From Blautia parvula (GTDB lineage Bacteria; Bacillota; Clostridia; Lachnospirales; Lachnospiraceae): a stretch of DNA of 64,000 bases. This document shows positions 52,059 to 61,263 of the stretch, in pieces (the first letter of the stretch is position 1; every line of letters begins with the position of its first letter). The position numbers and the translations under genes were made by a program. The notes under the pieces are model-generated. The model did no database searches and was not told the origin of the DNA. It saw only the letters and a program-made list of their open reading frames with translations. The stretch lies in the NCBI RefSeq assembly GCF_020215665.1, contig NZ_CP084061.1, forward strand, positions 1,736,001-1,800,000, written 5' to 3'.

Positions 52059-52151
52059 CCGTCCTTTTTTTATGCTGATTTAGATTTTATCACTTCTAAA
52101 TTGAGAAAGGAAGAGGTTTTTCGAGACTTTATGGAGATTTTAGAATTGTTA

Positions 52152-52179
52152 TTGCTATTTTCACAACTTGTGATATTAT
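52152..52179 (+). promoter_or_regulatory. MATE gene promoter with palindromic operator in the spacer
   Basis: TTGCTA (52152-52157) and TATTAT (52174-52179) are 16 bases apart. The spacer contains the perfect dyad TCACAA-C-TTGTGA (52161-52173), touching the -10. A repressor bound here would block the polymerase. Confidence 0.6.
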
Positions 52180-52221
52180 GGTAAAGGATTTTTAGAAATA
52201 CGATCACTGGAGATTAAAAAT

Positions 52222-53559
52222 ATGAAGAATCTGACTCAGGGGAACCCAACCAAGCTTATGCTCTCCTTTGCCCTGCCTGTGTGCCTGGGCAATCTGTTCC
52301 AGCTTTTTTACAGTCTGGCTGACACCAGAATCGTGGGAAGCACACTGGGGGAATCCTCCCTGGCCGCTGTCGGTGCCACAACAGCCATCAGCACACTGCT
52401 CATCGGCTTTCTGCAGGGCCTGACCAACGGCTTTTCCATCATTGTCTCCCAGAGCTTCGGGGCTGACAAGAAAGAGCGGCTGAGAAAAGCGGCTGCGGGA
52501 ACCTTTCTACTGGGATTTCTGACCACAGTGGTACTGACTGTGGTGTCCCTTTTGGGGCTCAATGGCTTCTTGTCCCTGCTGCAGGTCCCGGACCAGCTCC
52601 TCTCAGAGGCATCCGGGTACATAAAAATCATTTTGATGGGTATGCTCATCACCATGCTCTACAACGCCCTGGCCGGGATCATGCGGGCAGTGGGGGATAC
52701 CGTAGCGCCGCTTCTGTTCCTGGTCTGTGCTGCCCTTCTGAATGTGGGGCTTGACCTTTTATTTATCCTGCAGTTTCATATGGGGGTGAGAGGCGCTGCC
52801 CTGGCAACGGTCCTGGCCCAGAGCGTATCCGTTGTGCTGAGTTTTGTGTACATGTGGAGGCGCTATCCCATTTTCCGGCTGAAGCCCGGGGACTTCAGGC
52901 TGAGCCGAACCATGGTTAAAGTCCTTTACTCCTCCGGCATGTCCATGGCTCTTATGATGTCCCTGGTATTTTTCGGTACCCTGGCTCTTCAGTGTGCCAT
53001 CAACACCTTCGGCACGGAGATCATTGTGGCCCATACCGCTGCCAGAAAAATCTGCGAGTTTTATTTCCTGCCCATCTCCGTCATGGGCGTGACCATGGCT
53101 ACCTTCTGCGGACAGAACTTCGGCGCCGGGAAGTTTGACCGGGTGAAGATCGGTATTCGGCAGGCACTGTTCATCACATGGGGATGGACCTTTATTATCA
53201 TCCTCTTAAGCTACACAGCCGCCCCCTTCCTGATCCATCTGGTCACAGGAAGCAGCAGTCCGGCGGTCATAGAGAACGCATCCAAATATCTGCGTATAAA
53301 TTCTCTGCTGTACTTTGTAGCCTGCGGGATCAATATCTTAAGAAACGCCCTGCAGGCCATCGGGGACCATATCACCCCTGTCATATCCAGCTTCATTGAG
53401 CTTGCAGGCAAGGTGCTCATTGCCCTGTTTCTGACCCCCATTCTGCAGTATATGGGGATCATCATTGCAGAGCCAATCATCTGGTGCCTGATGATCCTGC
53501 CCCTGATTTTCAAATTCCGCCGTCTGTGCAGGGCACAAAATCAGAGGCAGCGCATATAA
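52222..53559 (+). CDS. MATE family efflux transporter
   Basis: This 445-residue inner-membrane protein has twelve predicted segments and couples cation influx to export of drugs or metabolites. It opens with LTQGNPTKLMLSFALPVCLGNLFQLFYSLADTRIVGSTLGESSLAAVGATTAISTLLIGF, typical of DinF/NorM-like clostridial MATEs, and repeats the pattern in the second half (ETIIVAHTAARKI-like region, GVTMATFCGQNFGAGKFDRVK). The promoter has a palindromic operator. Substrate unknown. Confidence 0.93.
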   Translation: MKNLTQGNPTKLMLSFALPVCLGNLFQLFYSLADTRIVGSTLGESSLAAVGATTAISTLLIGFLQGLTNGFSIIVSQSFGADKKERLRKAAAGTFLLGFLTTVVLTVVSLLGLNGFLSLLQVPDQLLSEASGYIKIILMGMLITMLYNALAGIMRAVGDTVAPLLFLVCAALLNVGLDLLFILQFHMGVRGAALATVLAQSVSVVLSFVYMWRRYPIFRLKPGDFRLSRTMVKVLYSSGMSMALMMSLVFFGTLALQCAINTFGTEIIVAHTAARKICEFYFLPISVMGVTMATFCGQNFGAGKFDRVKIGIRQALFITWGWTFIIILLSYTAAPFLIHLVTGSSSPAVIENASKYLRINSLLYFVACGINILRNALQAIGDHITPVISSFIELAGKVLIALFLTPILQYMGIIIAEPIIWCLMILPLIFKFRRLCRAQNQRQRI

Positions 53560-53589
53560 TAATCATAAAGCGATTCAAGGAGTCACCAT

Positions 53590-54366
53590 TTGGCATATAA
53601 AGTTGTAATAGACGCCGGGCACGGGGGAACGGATCCCGGCGCTGTCTATAAGGGCAGACAGGAGAAAGATGACAATCTCCGCCTGGCCCTGGCAGTAGGC
53701 CGGATTCTCTCCCAGAACGGGGTGGATGTGGTGTACACCCGCACCACCGATGTATATCAGACACCATTTGAGAAAGCCCGCATCGCAAATCAGACCGGGG
53801 CAGACTGGTTCATTTCCTTCCACCGGAACTCCAGTCCTCAGCCCAACCAGTATTCCGGCGTGGAATCCCTGGTCTATGACCTGTCGGGACGAAAGGTTGA
53901 CATGGCGGAAAATATCAATGGAGCCTTGGGGGAACTTGGCTTTAAGAACCTGGGCGTAAGGGCAAGGCCCGGTCTGGTAGTCCTTCGCCGCACACAGATG
54001 CCCGCGGTACTGGTTGAAGTTGGCTTTATCAACAACGACGCGGACAACGCTTTGTTTGACGAGAAATTTGATGAGATCGCCCAGAGCATCGCCTACGCGA
54101 TCCTGGGAACACTGGAGGAGGAAGAAGTGGAGAAGCCGCCTGCAGGGGAGCCCGTGCTTTACCGGGTACAGGTGGGCATGTTCCGGGAAAAACAATACGC
54201 CGATAACCTGCTCTATGAACTGCAGGACCAGGGATTTCCGGCATACATTTTAAGTGAGGACGGCTTTTATAAAGTGCAGGTTGGCGCTTATCAGTATCTG
54301 GCAAATGCCGTCAGGATGGAGCAGACCCTGCGGCGGGCAGGATACAGCACCTGGATCACTACCTGA
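53590..54366 (+). CDS. N-acetylmuramoyl-L-alanine amidase with SPOR domain
   Basis: This 258-residue Amidase_3 enzyme cleaves the bond between MurNAc and the stem peptide. The zinc ligands are in VVIDAGHGGTDPGAVYKGRQEKDDNL (His, Glu) and FISFHRNSS (His); the catalytic Glu is in LVEVGFINN. Residues 190-255 are a SPOR peptidoglycan-binding repeat (YRVQVGMFREKQYADNLLYELQDQGFPAYILSEDGFYKVQVGAY). It starts at TTG 53590 with AAGGAG 7 bases upstream. No signal peptide is present, so it may be a mother-cell or spore enzyme (CwlC-like), used in lysis. Confidence 0.92.
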   Translation: MAYKVVIDAGHGGTDPGAVYKGRQEKDDNLRLALAVGRILSQNGVDVVYTRTTDVYQTPFEKARIANQTGADWFISFHRNSSPQPNQYSGVESLVYDLSGRKVDMAENINGALGELGFKNLGVRARPGLVVLRRTQMPAVLVEVGFINNDADNALFDEKFDEIAQSIAYAILGTLEEEEVEKPPAGEPVLYRVQVGMFREKQYADNLLYELQDQGFPAYILSEDGFYKVQVGAYQYLANAVRMEQTLRRAGYSTWITT

Positions 54367-54375
54367 GATAACAAA

Positions 54376-54418
54376 GAAAAAGATGTCTTCTGCTTTACGG
54401 CAGGAAGACATCTTTTCT
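54376..54418. terminator. Bidirectional terminator
   Basis: AAGATGTCTTC (54380-54390) pairs with GAAGACATCTT (54404-54414), with an inner TGC/GCA pairing and T-rich flanks on both strands. It sits between the convergent amidase and mgsA genes. Confidence 0.8.
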
Positions 54419-54443
54419 GGTTTTATAGAGTGAACACGTATCC

Positions 54444-54914
54444 CTACATGGAATCCGCACGTCTCTCCACATTCTTTTTAAAGTTGATCACTTCATGGTC
54501 ATATTCTGCGTCCATAAACTGGGAATGTATCATGAAATCCGCTGTAGCCTTGTTGATAGCCATGGGAATATCATATACCTGTGCGATACGCATAAGGGCT
54601 TTCACATCCGGATCATGGGGCTGCGCCGTCAGAGGGTCCGAGAAAAACACCACAAAATCAATGACACCTTCCACGATTTTGGCGCCAATCTGCTGGTCAC
54701 CGCCCAGAGGGCCGCTGTTGTATCCCTTGATACGAAGCCCTGCTTTGTCCGCGATCAGTCTGGCTGTGGTGCCGGTTCCGTAAAGGCTGTGGTTTTTCAG
54801 TATATCATAATTCTCTTTGCACCATTCGATGAGTTTCGGTTTTTCATTGTCATGGGCGATCAGCGCAATATGTTTTTTCTTACCTATTGTAAAGGTTACA
54901 AATTCATTGTCCAT
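54444..54914 (-). CDS. mgsA: Methylglyoxal synthase
   Basis: This 156-residue cytoplasmic enzyme converts dihydroxyacetone phosphate to methylglyoxal and phosphate. Conserved segments are IALIAHDNEKPKLIEWC, LYGTGTTARLIADKAG, YNSGPLGGDQQIGAKI (with the catalytic Asp nearby) and VVFFSDPLTAQPHDPDVKALMRIAQVYDIPMAINKATADF. Length is typical. It is monocistronic and divergent from the diacylglycerol-kinase-like gene. Confidence 0.97.
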   Translation of the reverse strand: MDNEFVTFTIGKKKHIALIAHDNEKPKLIEWCKENYDILKNHSLYGTGTTARLIADKAGLRIKGYNSGPLGGDQQIGAKIVEGVIDFVVFFSDPLTAQPHDPDVKALMRIAQVYDIPMAINKATADFMIHSQFMDAEYDHEVINFKKNVERRADSM

Positions 54915-55015
54915 GTATCTTAACTCCTTTCAGCTCACTGTTTTTTTATCATAACATATTTTACTTGTCCTCACAACGGGAAACTGCTACAATAATGGCA
55001 AAGAAGGAGAAGCAT

Positions 55016-55939
55016 ATGTACTATTTTATCATCAATCCCCGCTCCCGTTCCGGCAAAGGACAGGAGATCTGGGACCGTGTAAAAAAACGTCTGGATGAGG
55101 AAAATCTGGAATATGAGGCCTATTTTACCCAGAAGCAGGGACATGCTGCTGAGCTGGCACACCAGATTGCTGCCCTTTCCATACCCTGCACCCTGGTTGT
55201 TGTGGGCGGTGACGGCACCGTGAACGAGGTGGTGAACGGGCTTGTGAAAACCGTGTACACCCACATTACCCTGGGCTATATCCCCACCGGCTCCGGCAAT
55301 GACTTTGCCAGAGGCCTTGGGCTTACCAAAGACACCGAAAAAGCCGTGGAACAGATCCTGGCCCCGGCAGACATAGAGAAGATGGACATTGGAATCGCGC
55401 AGTCGAACGGGGAGAAGCGGTATTTCCTCATCAGTGCAGGCATTGGCTTTGATGCCTCCATCTGCCACGAGGCGCTGAATTCCGGCCTCAAGGATTTTCT
55501 GAACAAATACCATCTGGGCAAGCTCACCTACGCTGCCATTGCCCTGAAACAATTATTTCTCTACCGCCCCTGCCGTGTGGATATCCGGCTGGACAGGCAG
55601 AGGATCTGCCGTTTTCCCCGCTGCTTTTTCGTGGCGGGCATGAATCTGAAATATGAGGGCGGAGGATGCAAATTCTGTCCGGACGCGGATCACGCAGACG
55701 GAAATATACATATCTGTGTAGCCGGGAAACTCTCCAAGTTAAAGATCATCACCATGCTGCCCACTGCCTTTATCGGGAAACATATATGGTTCCGCGGCAT
55801 AGAAATACAAAAGGGGCATGTGGTGGAGATCATCAGCCGGCGTCCTCTCCCTGTACACTGTGACGGGGAATCCTTTGGATTCAGGGACTCTCTTTCCCTA
55901 ACGACAGCCCGGGAACAGATCTCAGTCATCACCGGATAG
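55016..55939 (+). CDS. Diacylglycerol kinase family lipid kinase
   Basis: This 307-residue DgkB/YegS-type kinase phosphorylates a lipid such as diacylglycerol. The catalytic domain has MYYFIINPRSRSGKGQEIWD, the nucleotide loop VVVGGDGTVNEVVNGL and IPTGSGNDFARGLGL. The C terminus contains HCDGESFGF, matching the family's (D/H)GE motif. I chose ATG 55016, with AAGGAG 6 bases upstream. It is followed 19 bases later by a glycerophosphodiesterase gene, forming a lipid-metabolism pair. Confidence 0.92.
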   Translation: MYYFIINPRSRSGKGQEIWDRVKKRLDEENLEYEAYFTQKQGHAAELAHQIAALSIPCTLVVVGGDGTVNEVVNGLVKTVYTHITLGYIPTGSGNDFARGLGLTKDTEKAVEQILAPADIEKMDIGIAQSNGEKRYFLISAGIGFDASICHEALNSGLKDFLNKYHLGKLTYAAIALKQLFLYRPCRVDIRLDRQRICRFPRCFFVAGMNLKYEGGGCKFCPDADHADGNIHICVAGKLSKLKIITMLPTAFIGKHIWFRGIEIQKGHVVEIISRRPLPVHCDGESFGFRDSLSLTTAREQISVITG

Positions 55940-55958
55940 TTGAAAGAAGGTTTAACTT

Positions 55959-56791
55959 ATGAAATTACTGCTGATAACCGCTGCCATCGTACTGCTCGGT
56001 TTTTTACTTTACTTTTACTGTATCATGCCGCGTTTTACAAGAAAATCGCAGACGCGCGCCTTTATGCACAGGCTTTTTGCCCATCGGGGCCTGTTCCACC
56101 CCGGGGAGGGCATCCCGGAAAATTCCATGCCGGCATTTGAACGGGCAGTTCTGTGCGGATATCCCATTGAGCTGGATGTCCAGGTGACTAAGGACAACAA
56201 GATCGTAGTTTTCCATGACTACACACTGGGCCGTATGTGGGCATTGACCTCCCGCTGGAAACAAAGACGTATGAGGAGCTGCAGAAGCTCTCCCTGCAGA
56301 ATACCGGTGAGAAGATCCCGCTGTTCTCGGACGTACTGAAGCTTGTGGACGGACGGGTTCCCCTGCTGATCGAGATAAAACTTCACTCTCACCATACATA
56401 TCCATGTGCGTTGGTGGATAAACTGTTACAAGGGTATCAGGGAAGCTACTGTATCGAATCCTTTAATTCCCTGGCACTTTTCTGGTACCGCCGCAACCGG
56501 CCGGATGTTGTGAGAGGACAGCTCTCCTCCAACCTGACAAGTCCGGTAGCTGAGGGCGGATATGTCTTAAGCTTTCTGGTCAAGCATCTGCTCACCAACT
56601 GCATCGGACGCCCTGACTTCATTGCCTACTGCTATAAGGACAGCCGAAACCTGAGCTTCTGTCTGAACCGCCATCTGTACAAAACACCTGTATTTGCCTG
56701 GACACTGCGCACGCCGGAAGCCTATGAAACCTGTAAAAAGCGTTTTGATTCCGTCATTTTTGACAGCTTTCTTCCGCCAAAACAGGCATGA
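55959..56791 (+). pseudogene. Glycerophosphodiester phosphodiesterase, frameshifted
   Basis: Two frames together encode one GDPD. The first (55959-about 56236) has a membrane anchor and the active-site text LFAHRGLFHPGEGIPENSMPAFERA ... ELDVQVTKDNKIVVFHDYTLGRM. The second (about 56237-56791) continues with IDLPLETKTYEELQKLSLQ, VPLLIEIKLH and the C-terminal GDPD region. At the joint, ATG TGG GCA TTG would read on correctly if one base were inserted (giving CysGlyIleAsp), so a single-base deletion near 56236-56239 splits the gene. It could be a real mutation or a sequencing error. An intact protein would have about 277 residues. Confidence 0.85.
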
Positions 56792-56928
56792 ACAGACGTT
56801 TTTTTCAGAGTGTGAATGGGATGTGAAGCTTTTCTGAATTTACTGTAAATCCCATTGTTATCTTGATTTTCCTGTGCTATAATGGGCAGGACAAAGAAAG
56901 GCTCCGGCATCGAAAAGAAGGTGATTAT

Positions 56929-57576
56929 GTGAATCTGCTGAAAAAATACAAACACACCTGGATTATCCCGGTATACGGCATCTTTTATCTTACAGCTTTC
57001 CAGTATCTGGAACAGCGCGATGTCCGGCCTCATATCATCCATATGAAGATTGATGACTATATCCCTTTCTGTGAATATTTCATCGTCCCGTATCTGCTGT
57101 GGTTTGCCTACATCGCAGTGACCGTTTTGTACTTCTCATTATTTAATGACAGCAAGCGGGAATTTTACCAGCTTATATTTACCCTTGGAGTGGGCATGAC
57201 ACTGTTTCTCGTCATCTCCTACATTTACCCCAACGGACAGGACCTGCGTCCCAAGCTTACGGGTGACAGCATCTTCATAGAGCTGGTGAGGCATTTATAC
57301 CGGATCGACACTCCAACCAATATACTGCCCAGCATTCATGTGTTTAATTCCGTGGCCTGCTGTACCGCAGTGTTTAAAAACGCAAAAGCAAGAAAGCATC
57401 CCGTCCTTCTGGGCGGTACCCTGCTTCTGACCATACTTATCATCATGGCTACCGTATTCCTGAAGCAGCATACACTTGTGGATGTGGTGGCGGCATTTGC
57501 GCTGAATGTCTTCTGCTACCAGATGTTCTACAAAGAACATCCGGCACGACAGAAACAGCCTGCTTTTGTAAAATAA
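56929..57576 (+). CDS. PAP2 superfamily phosphatase-like membrane protein
   Basis: This 215-residue protein has six membrane segments and PAP2 signature pieces TPTNILPSIHVFNSVACCTAVF (domain 2; the usual PSxH) and FLKQHTLVDVVAAFALN (domain 3). The first motif (KxxxxxxRP) is seen only as GQDLRPKLTGD. Members dephosphorylate lipid phosphates or undecaprenyl pyrophosphate. I chose GTG 56929 because GAAGGTGAT lies just upstream; an ATG at 56863 would lack a site. The neighbours also act on glycerolipids. Confidence 0.85.
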   Translation: MNLLKKYKHTWIIPVYGIFYLTAFQYLEQRDVRPHIIHMKIDDYIPFCEYFIVPYLLWFAYIAVTVLYFSLFNDSKREFYQLIFTLGVGMTLFLVISYIYPNGQDLRPKLTGDSIFIELVRHLYRIDTPTNILPSIHVFNSVACCTAVFKNAKARKHPVLLGGTLLLTILIIMATVFLKQHTLVDVVAAFALNVFCYQMFYKEHPARQKQPAFVK

Positions 57577-57596
57577 CAATTCACAATTCTGCATAT

Positions 57597-57630
57597 AAAA
57601 AGGACGTTCCGCTTTTGGAACGTCCTTTTT
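57597..57630. terminator. Bidirectional terminator
   Basis: AAAAGGACGTTCC (57598-57610) pairs with GGAACGTCCTTTT (57617-57629), with T/A runs on both sides. It lies between the convergent PAP2 and glycosyltransferase genes. Confidence 0.85.
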
Positions 57631-57668
57631 ATATGGCTTCACCGGCAAATGCCGCTGCCCTTTATCCT

Positions 57669-58685
57669 TTAGTTAAACCCATAGAACTTCTGCACCACTT
57701 TATAGATTGCCACAGAAATATTCCTTCCGCTCCATCCCGGCAGATTTACACTTCTGCCCAGAATACCCAGGCGAAGTTTTCTGTAGATATGGATGTCTTC
57801 GTTTCTCAGGTATTTCCACAGATCCTTTTTCTTCTCCAGATTTTCCTCCGTGCCGGAGCGTATCAGCATGATGGAGGATACGGCTGTGATAATGTCCAGA
57901 TACCGGAGCAGATACTGGCGCAGATGTTTGTCGCTGATCCTCTTGCCGGCCACGGAATCGATCATGAGACGGTTCACCAGAAGCTGCTGGTCAATCCTGC
58001 GTATCATCACATCCTCATGTACTGACTGGTCCTCCCTGCCGATAAAATACCGGTAGAAGTTCACGTCCATATAATACATGGTCTTCACAGAGGGCAGGGG
58101 CTGGTAGACAAACAGGTTGTCTACATAAAAGGTGTGTTTCGGCAGCTCCAGGCCGCATTCCCTCAGCAGTCCGGTCCTGTAAATCACAGAATGCATCAGG
58201 ATATATTTGCCCACCGGCATCTTACTGATCTCCTCCCAGGTGAAAATTTTTCCCTGGGGAAGGTATTTCTTATAGCGCATGACTTTCTTCCGTCTGGCAC
58301 CCTGCTTTTCATAGACAAAATTGCTGATCATCATATCCAGGGTCTGGGGCCCTCCCACGATCTCTGAAAGCTTTGTCAGAATCGCGTCATAAGCCTCCTT
58401 GTTCACCCAGTCGTCGCTGTCCACCACTTTGAAAAAGATTCCTGTGGCGTTTTTAAGACCTGTGTTCACGGCCTCCCCGTGGCCGCCGTTCTCCTGGTGT
58501 ATGGCCTTTACAATGCCGGGAAATCTGGCTGCATAATCATCTGCGATCTTCGCCGTGTCATCCACGGACCCGTCATCGACGATCAGAATCTCCACCTGAT
58601 CCCCGCCCTCCAGCAGGGAATCCACGCATTTCTCCATGTATGCCTGTGAATTATAACAGGGAACTGTTACGGACAATAATTTCAT
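57669..58685 (-). CDS. Family 2 glycosyltransferase
   Basis: This 338-residue GT-A enzyme has LLSVTVPCYNSQAYMEKCVDSLL at the N terminus, VEILIVDDGSVDDTAKIADDYA, AIHQENGGHGEAVNTGLKNATGIFFKVVDSDDWVN (DxD-type metal motif in DSDD), and a helical C-terminal half. It lacks obvious membrane segments. ATG 58685 follows GAGGAGG and lies one base after the mutY stop. The sugar and acceptor are unknown; close homologues are probably involved in surface polysaccharide. Confidence 0.92.
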   Translation of the reverse strand: MKLLSVTVPCYNSQAYMEKCVDSLLEGGDQVEILIVDDGSVDDTAKIADDYAARFPGIVKAIHQENGGHGEAVNTGLKNATGIFFKVVDSDDWVNKEAYDAILTKLSEIVGGPQTLDMMISNFVYEKQGARRKKVMRYKKYLPQGKIFTWEEISKMPVGKYILMHSVIYRTGLLRECGLELPKHTFYVDNLFVYQPLPSVKTMYYMDVNFYRYFIGREDQSVHEDVMIRRIDQQLLVNRLMIDSVAGKRISDKHLRQYLLRYLDIITAVSSIMLIRSGTEENLEKKKDLWKYLRNEDIHIYRKLRLGILGRSVNLPGWSGRNISVAIYKVVQKFYGFN

Positions 58686-58686
58686 T

Positions 58687-59739
58687 TTATTCGTCCTCCT
58701 CAATATATTTTCTATATGCGGAAAAAGCGGAGGGAATCGGGTATTTTCCCTTCGACTCTTTTTTGTCAATAAAGAGCAGATTTCCTGCCCTCTTCTCTGT
58801 GGAGGCTACTCTGACCACATATCCTTTCATATGCCACTCCACATGAGAAAAGATATGTTTCGCCTCTCCGGCATTTTTTATGTGAAGAGGCATGAGCTTT
58901 AACGCCTCAACCGCCCTGATCACTTCCTCCTCGGTCAGCCAGCCATCCATATTCGGAAATTCATACAGACCTGCCAGAAGCCCTTTGTCCGGACGCCTGC
59001 AGACAGCGTATTCCTGTCCGTTCTGTATGAGAAGGACTGTCTTTTCCTCAATCCTGCGCTGCTTTTTCGCTGCCTTTTTCGGATACTCCAAAACCGTGCC
59101 GTGAGCTCTGGCACTGCACAGATGCTGTACCGGACAGACCTGGCACTTTGCCATACCGTTCGGTATACACACCACAGCTCCCAGCTCCATCAGGCTCTGG
59201 TTAAAAGCCCCCGGCCTGTCTGCGGGCATGACTGCCTCCAGCTCCTGCTCCACCCGGCGCTTTACGGACTGCTTCAGGATATCCTCCCCGTTTTCTGTGA
59301 TCCGGGAAAGGACCCGCAGTACATTGCCGTCCACGGCCGGCTTTTTCAGGCCGTAGGCAATGGAAGAAATGGCACCTGCCGTGTAGCTGCCGATGCCGGG
59401 AAGCTCCAGAATCTCCTCGTAATCAGCGGGAAGCTCTCCTCCGTACTTCAAAACAATCTCTTTAGCTGCCTTCTGCATATTTTTCACACGATTATAATAG
59501 CCCAAACCCTCCCACAATTTCAAGAGTTTATTTTCCGGGCAGGCAGCCAGGTCTTCAATCTGCGGAAGAGCTGTAAGGAAACGCTCATAGTATCCCTTTA
59601 CAGCCTCCACCCTGGTCTGCTGCAGCATGATCTCAGAAACCCACACATGGTAGGGCGTCGGTTCCCTGCGCCAGGGCAGGTCCCGCTTATTCTCCTCATA
59701 CCAGGAGAGCAGGGGCTTTATTATCTCTTCCAGTTTCAT
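58687..59739 (-). CDS. mutY: A/G-specific adenine glycosylase MutY
   Basis: This 350-residue base-excision enzyme removes adenine mispaired with 8-oxoguanine. It has the helix-hairpin-helix ILELPGIGSYTAGAISSIAYG and DGNVLRVLSR with the catalytic Asp. The [4Fe-4S] Cys cluster is in CIPNGMAKCQVCPVQHLC, and a C-terminal NUDIX-like 8-oxoG recognition domain follows (LLIQNGQEYAVCRRPDKGLLAGLYEFPN). I chose ATG 59739; GGAGGT lies 9 bases upstream. The start overlaps the sfsA stop by 4 bases. Confidence 0.96.
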   Translation of the reverse strand: MKLEEIIKPLLSWYEENKRDLPWRREPTPYHVWVSEIMLQQTRVEAVKGYYERFLTALPQIEDLAACPENKLLKLWEGLGYYNRVKNMQKAAKEIVLKYGGELPADYEEILELPGIGSYTAGAISSIAYGLKKPAVDGNVLRVLSRITENGEDILKQSVKRRVEQELEAVMPADRPGAFNQSLMELGAVVCIPNGMAKCQVCPVQHLCSARAHGTVLEYPKKAAKKQRRIEEKTVLLIQNGQEYAVCRRPDKGLLAGLYEFPNMDGWLTEEEVIRAVEALKLMPLHIKNAGEAKHIFSHVEWHMKGYVVRVASTEKRAGNLLFIDKKESKGKYPIPSAFSAYRKYIEEDE

Positions 59740-60419
59740 ATAAGCTGTACCTCCACCGGTTCCCCCAGAAAGATGGAATCCGGTTCCACAAAACAATCAT
59801 AGGCCAGTATATGCACACCGGCCTGTTCTGCCTCCAAAAGTGCCCGGGCAAACGCCTCCTGTGTCTTTTTGTTCGGCTCGAAATATCTCACGTCCTTCAT
59901 TTGGATAACAAACATAATATACGCCTCATAGCCGTCTTTTATACACTGGCACAGCTCCTTTATATGCTTGATGCCGCGCTCCGTAGGCGCGTCCGGGAAG
60001 CGGACGATTCCCTCTTCCTCCAGGGTCACGCCTTTTACTTCCATAAAAATTTTCCGCTCTCCCTGTTCTATGTACAGGTCAAAACGGGAAGTTCCGTATT
60101 TTGTCTCAGGCCGGATGTATGCGCCTTCACCAAAAAGGCCGCCATTTCGCAGCCACTCTTCCACTACCCGGTTGGGAATCTGGGAATCCATGTTGATCAG
60201 GCGGTCCCCTTTTCTCACAGCGATCAGGTCATACGCTGTTTTCCGTTCTTTTTTGTCACTTTTCTCCAAAAAAACAGAGGCACCGGGAACTAACAATTCC
60301 CGGCACCTTCCAGTGTTTTTTACGTGACAGATTTCTTCCTGCCCGTCGATCTCCACACGGGCAATAAAACGGTTGGGGCGGCTTACAAAGCGCCCTTCCC
60401 TGATATTCTTATATCTCAT
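59736..60419 (-). CDS. sfsA: SfsA family protein
   Basis: This 227-residue SfsA protein has an OB-fold-like N terminus (FVSRPNRFIARVEIDGQEEICHVKNTGRCRELL) and a PD-(D/E)XK-like core (TSRFDLYIEQGERKIFMEVKGVTLE, RFPDAPTERGIKHIKEL). Its name comes from suppression of sugar-fermentation defects in E. coli; it may bind DNA. It overlaps both neighbours (4 bases each) in the operon. Confidence 0.95.
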   Translation of the reverse strand: MRYKNIREGRFVSRPNRFIARVEIDGQEEICHVKNTGRCRELLVPGASVFLEKSDKKERKTAYDLIAVRKGDRLINMDSQIPNRVVEEWLRNGGLFGEGAYIRPETKYGTSRFDLYIEQGERKIFMEVKGVTLEEEGIVRFPDAPTERGIKHIKELCQCIKDGYEAYIMFVIQMKDVRYFEPNKKTQEAFARALLEAEQAGVHILAYDCFVEPDSIFLGEPVEVQLI

Positions 60420-61240
60420 GCTTCTGTCAGTCCCTCATAAATCTCTTTAACGCTGTCAAAGACATAGGTTGGCTTTACATCTCCTTCTTCTATGTCCTGT
60501 GTAGTCGCTTCACCGGAAAGCACACAGATGGTATCCACCCCGGCATTTGCTCCGGTTTTGATATCTGTGTAAAGCCGGTCTCCAATGATGACAGCATCCT
60601 CTGCCTTCATTCCCAGCTTCTTTAATACACAGTTTACCATAATCGGCTCAGGTTTACCAATAAAAAATGGTTCTTTTCCTGTGGCATTTTTCAGCATTAT
60701 GCTCATAGAGCCGCAGTCAGGGATATATCCAAAGCTCACCGGACATACGAAGTCCGGATTCGTAGCCAGATACACCACGTCCTTACCAAGCATGATACAG
60801 GTATTCCTGATCTTCTCCGAAGTATTTTCCGTGTCAAATCCGATGAGGACAATGGATGCTCTGTCATCCACCTCTGTAACCACCTGAATACCTGCCTCGC
60901 GCAGCTCCTTGACTAGAGAACGGGTTCCCATACAGTAGACCACCTGGCCCGGATAATTTTCATGGATGTACATGGCAGTCGCCTGGCTGGATGTGTAGAA
61001 GTTCTCGTATCCGGCCCGTATACCCATCTTTGCCACCTTATCCACATAGTCGTTCACTGACTTGGAGGAATTGTTGGTGATAAATATGTACTGTCCGCCC
61101 CTTCGCTCAATCTCATCCAGGAAATCCAGTGTCCCCTCAAAAATCTCATCTTCATTATAGATGGTTCCGTCCATATCCAGAAGATACAGTTTCTTGTCTC
61201 TTAAGCTCTCTGCATTTTTACCGTTCTTATCTGTCAGCAT
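60416..61240 (-). CDS. HAD-IIA family phosphatase, NagD-like
   Basis: This 274-residue HAD phosphatase has motif I LLDMDGTIYNEDEIFEGTL (nucleophile Asp), motif II FITNNSSKS, and motif IV MKAEDAVIIGDRLYTDIKTGANAGVDTICVLSG. The cap is of the NagD/PGP type (IIA). Substrates include sugar and glycerol phosphates. It follows flavoprotein genes of the glycerol-3-phosphate dehydrogenase type, so glycerol phosphate is a reasonable guess. ATG 61240 has AAGGAG upstream. Confidence 0.92.
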   Translation of the reverse strand: MLTDKNGKNAESLRDKKLYLLDMDGTIYNEDEIFEGTLDFLDEIERRGGQYIFITNNSSKSVNDYVDKVAKMGIRAGYENFYTSSQATAMYIHENYPGQVVYCMGTRSLVKELREAGIQVVTEVDDRASIVLIGFDTENTSEKIRNTCIMLGKDVVYLATNPDFVCPVSFGYIPDCGSMSIMLKNATGKEPFFIGKPEPIMVNCVLKKLGMKAEDAVIIGDRLYTDIKTGANAGVDTICVLSGEATTQDIEEGDVKPTYVFDSVKEIYEGLTEA

Positions 61241-61263
61241 TTTTTTCTCCTTGTAACACCTGT

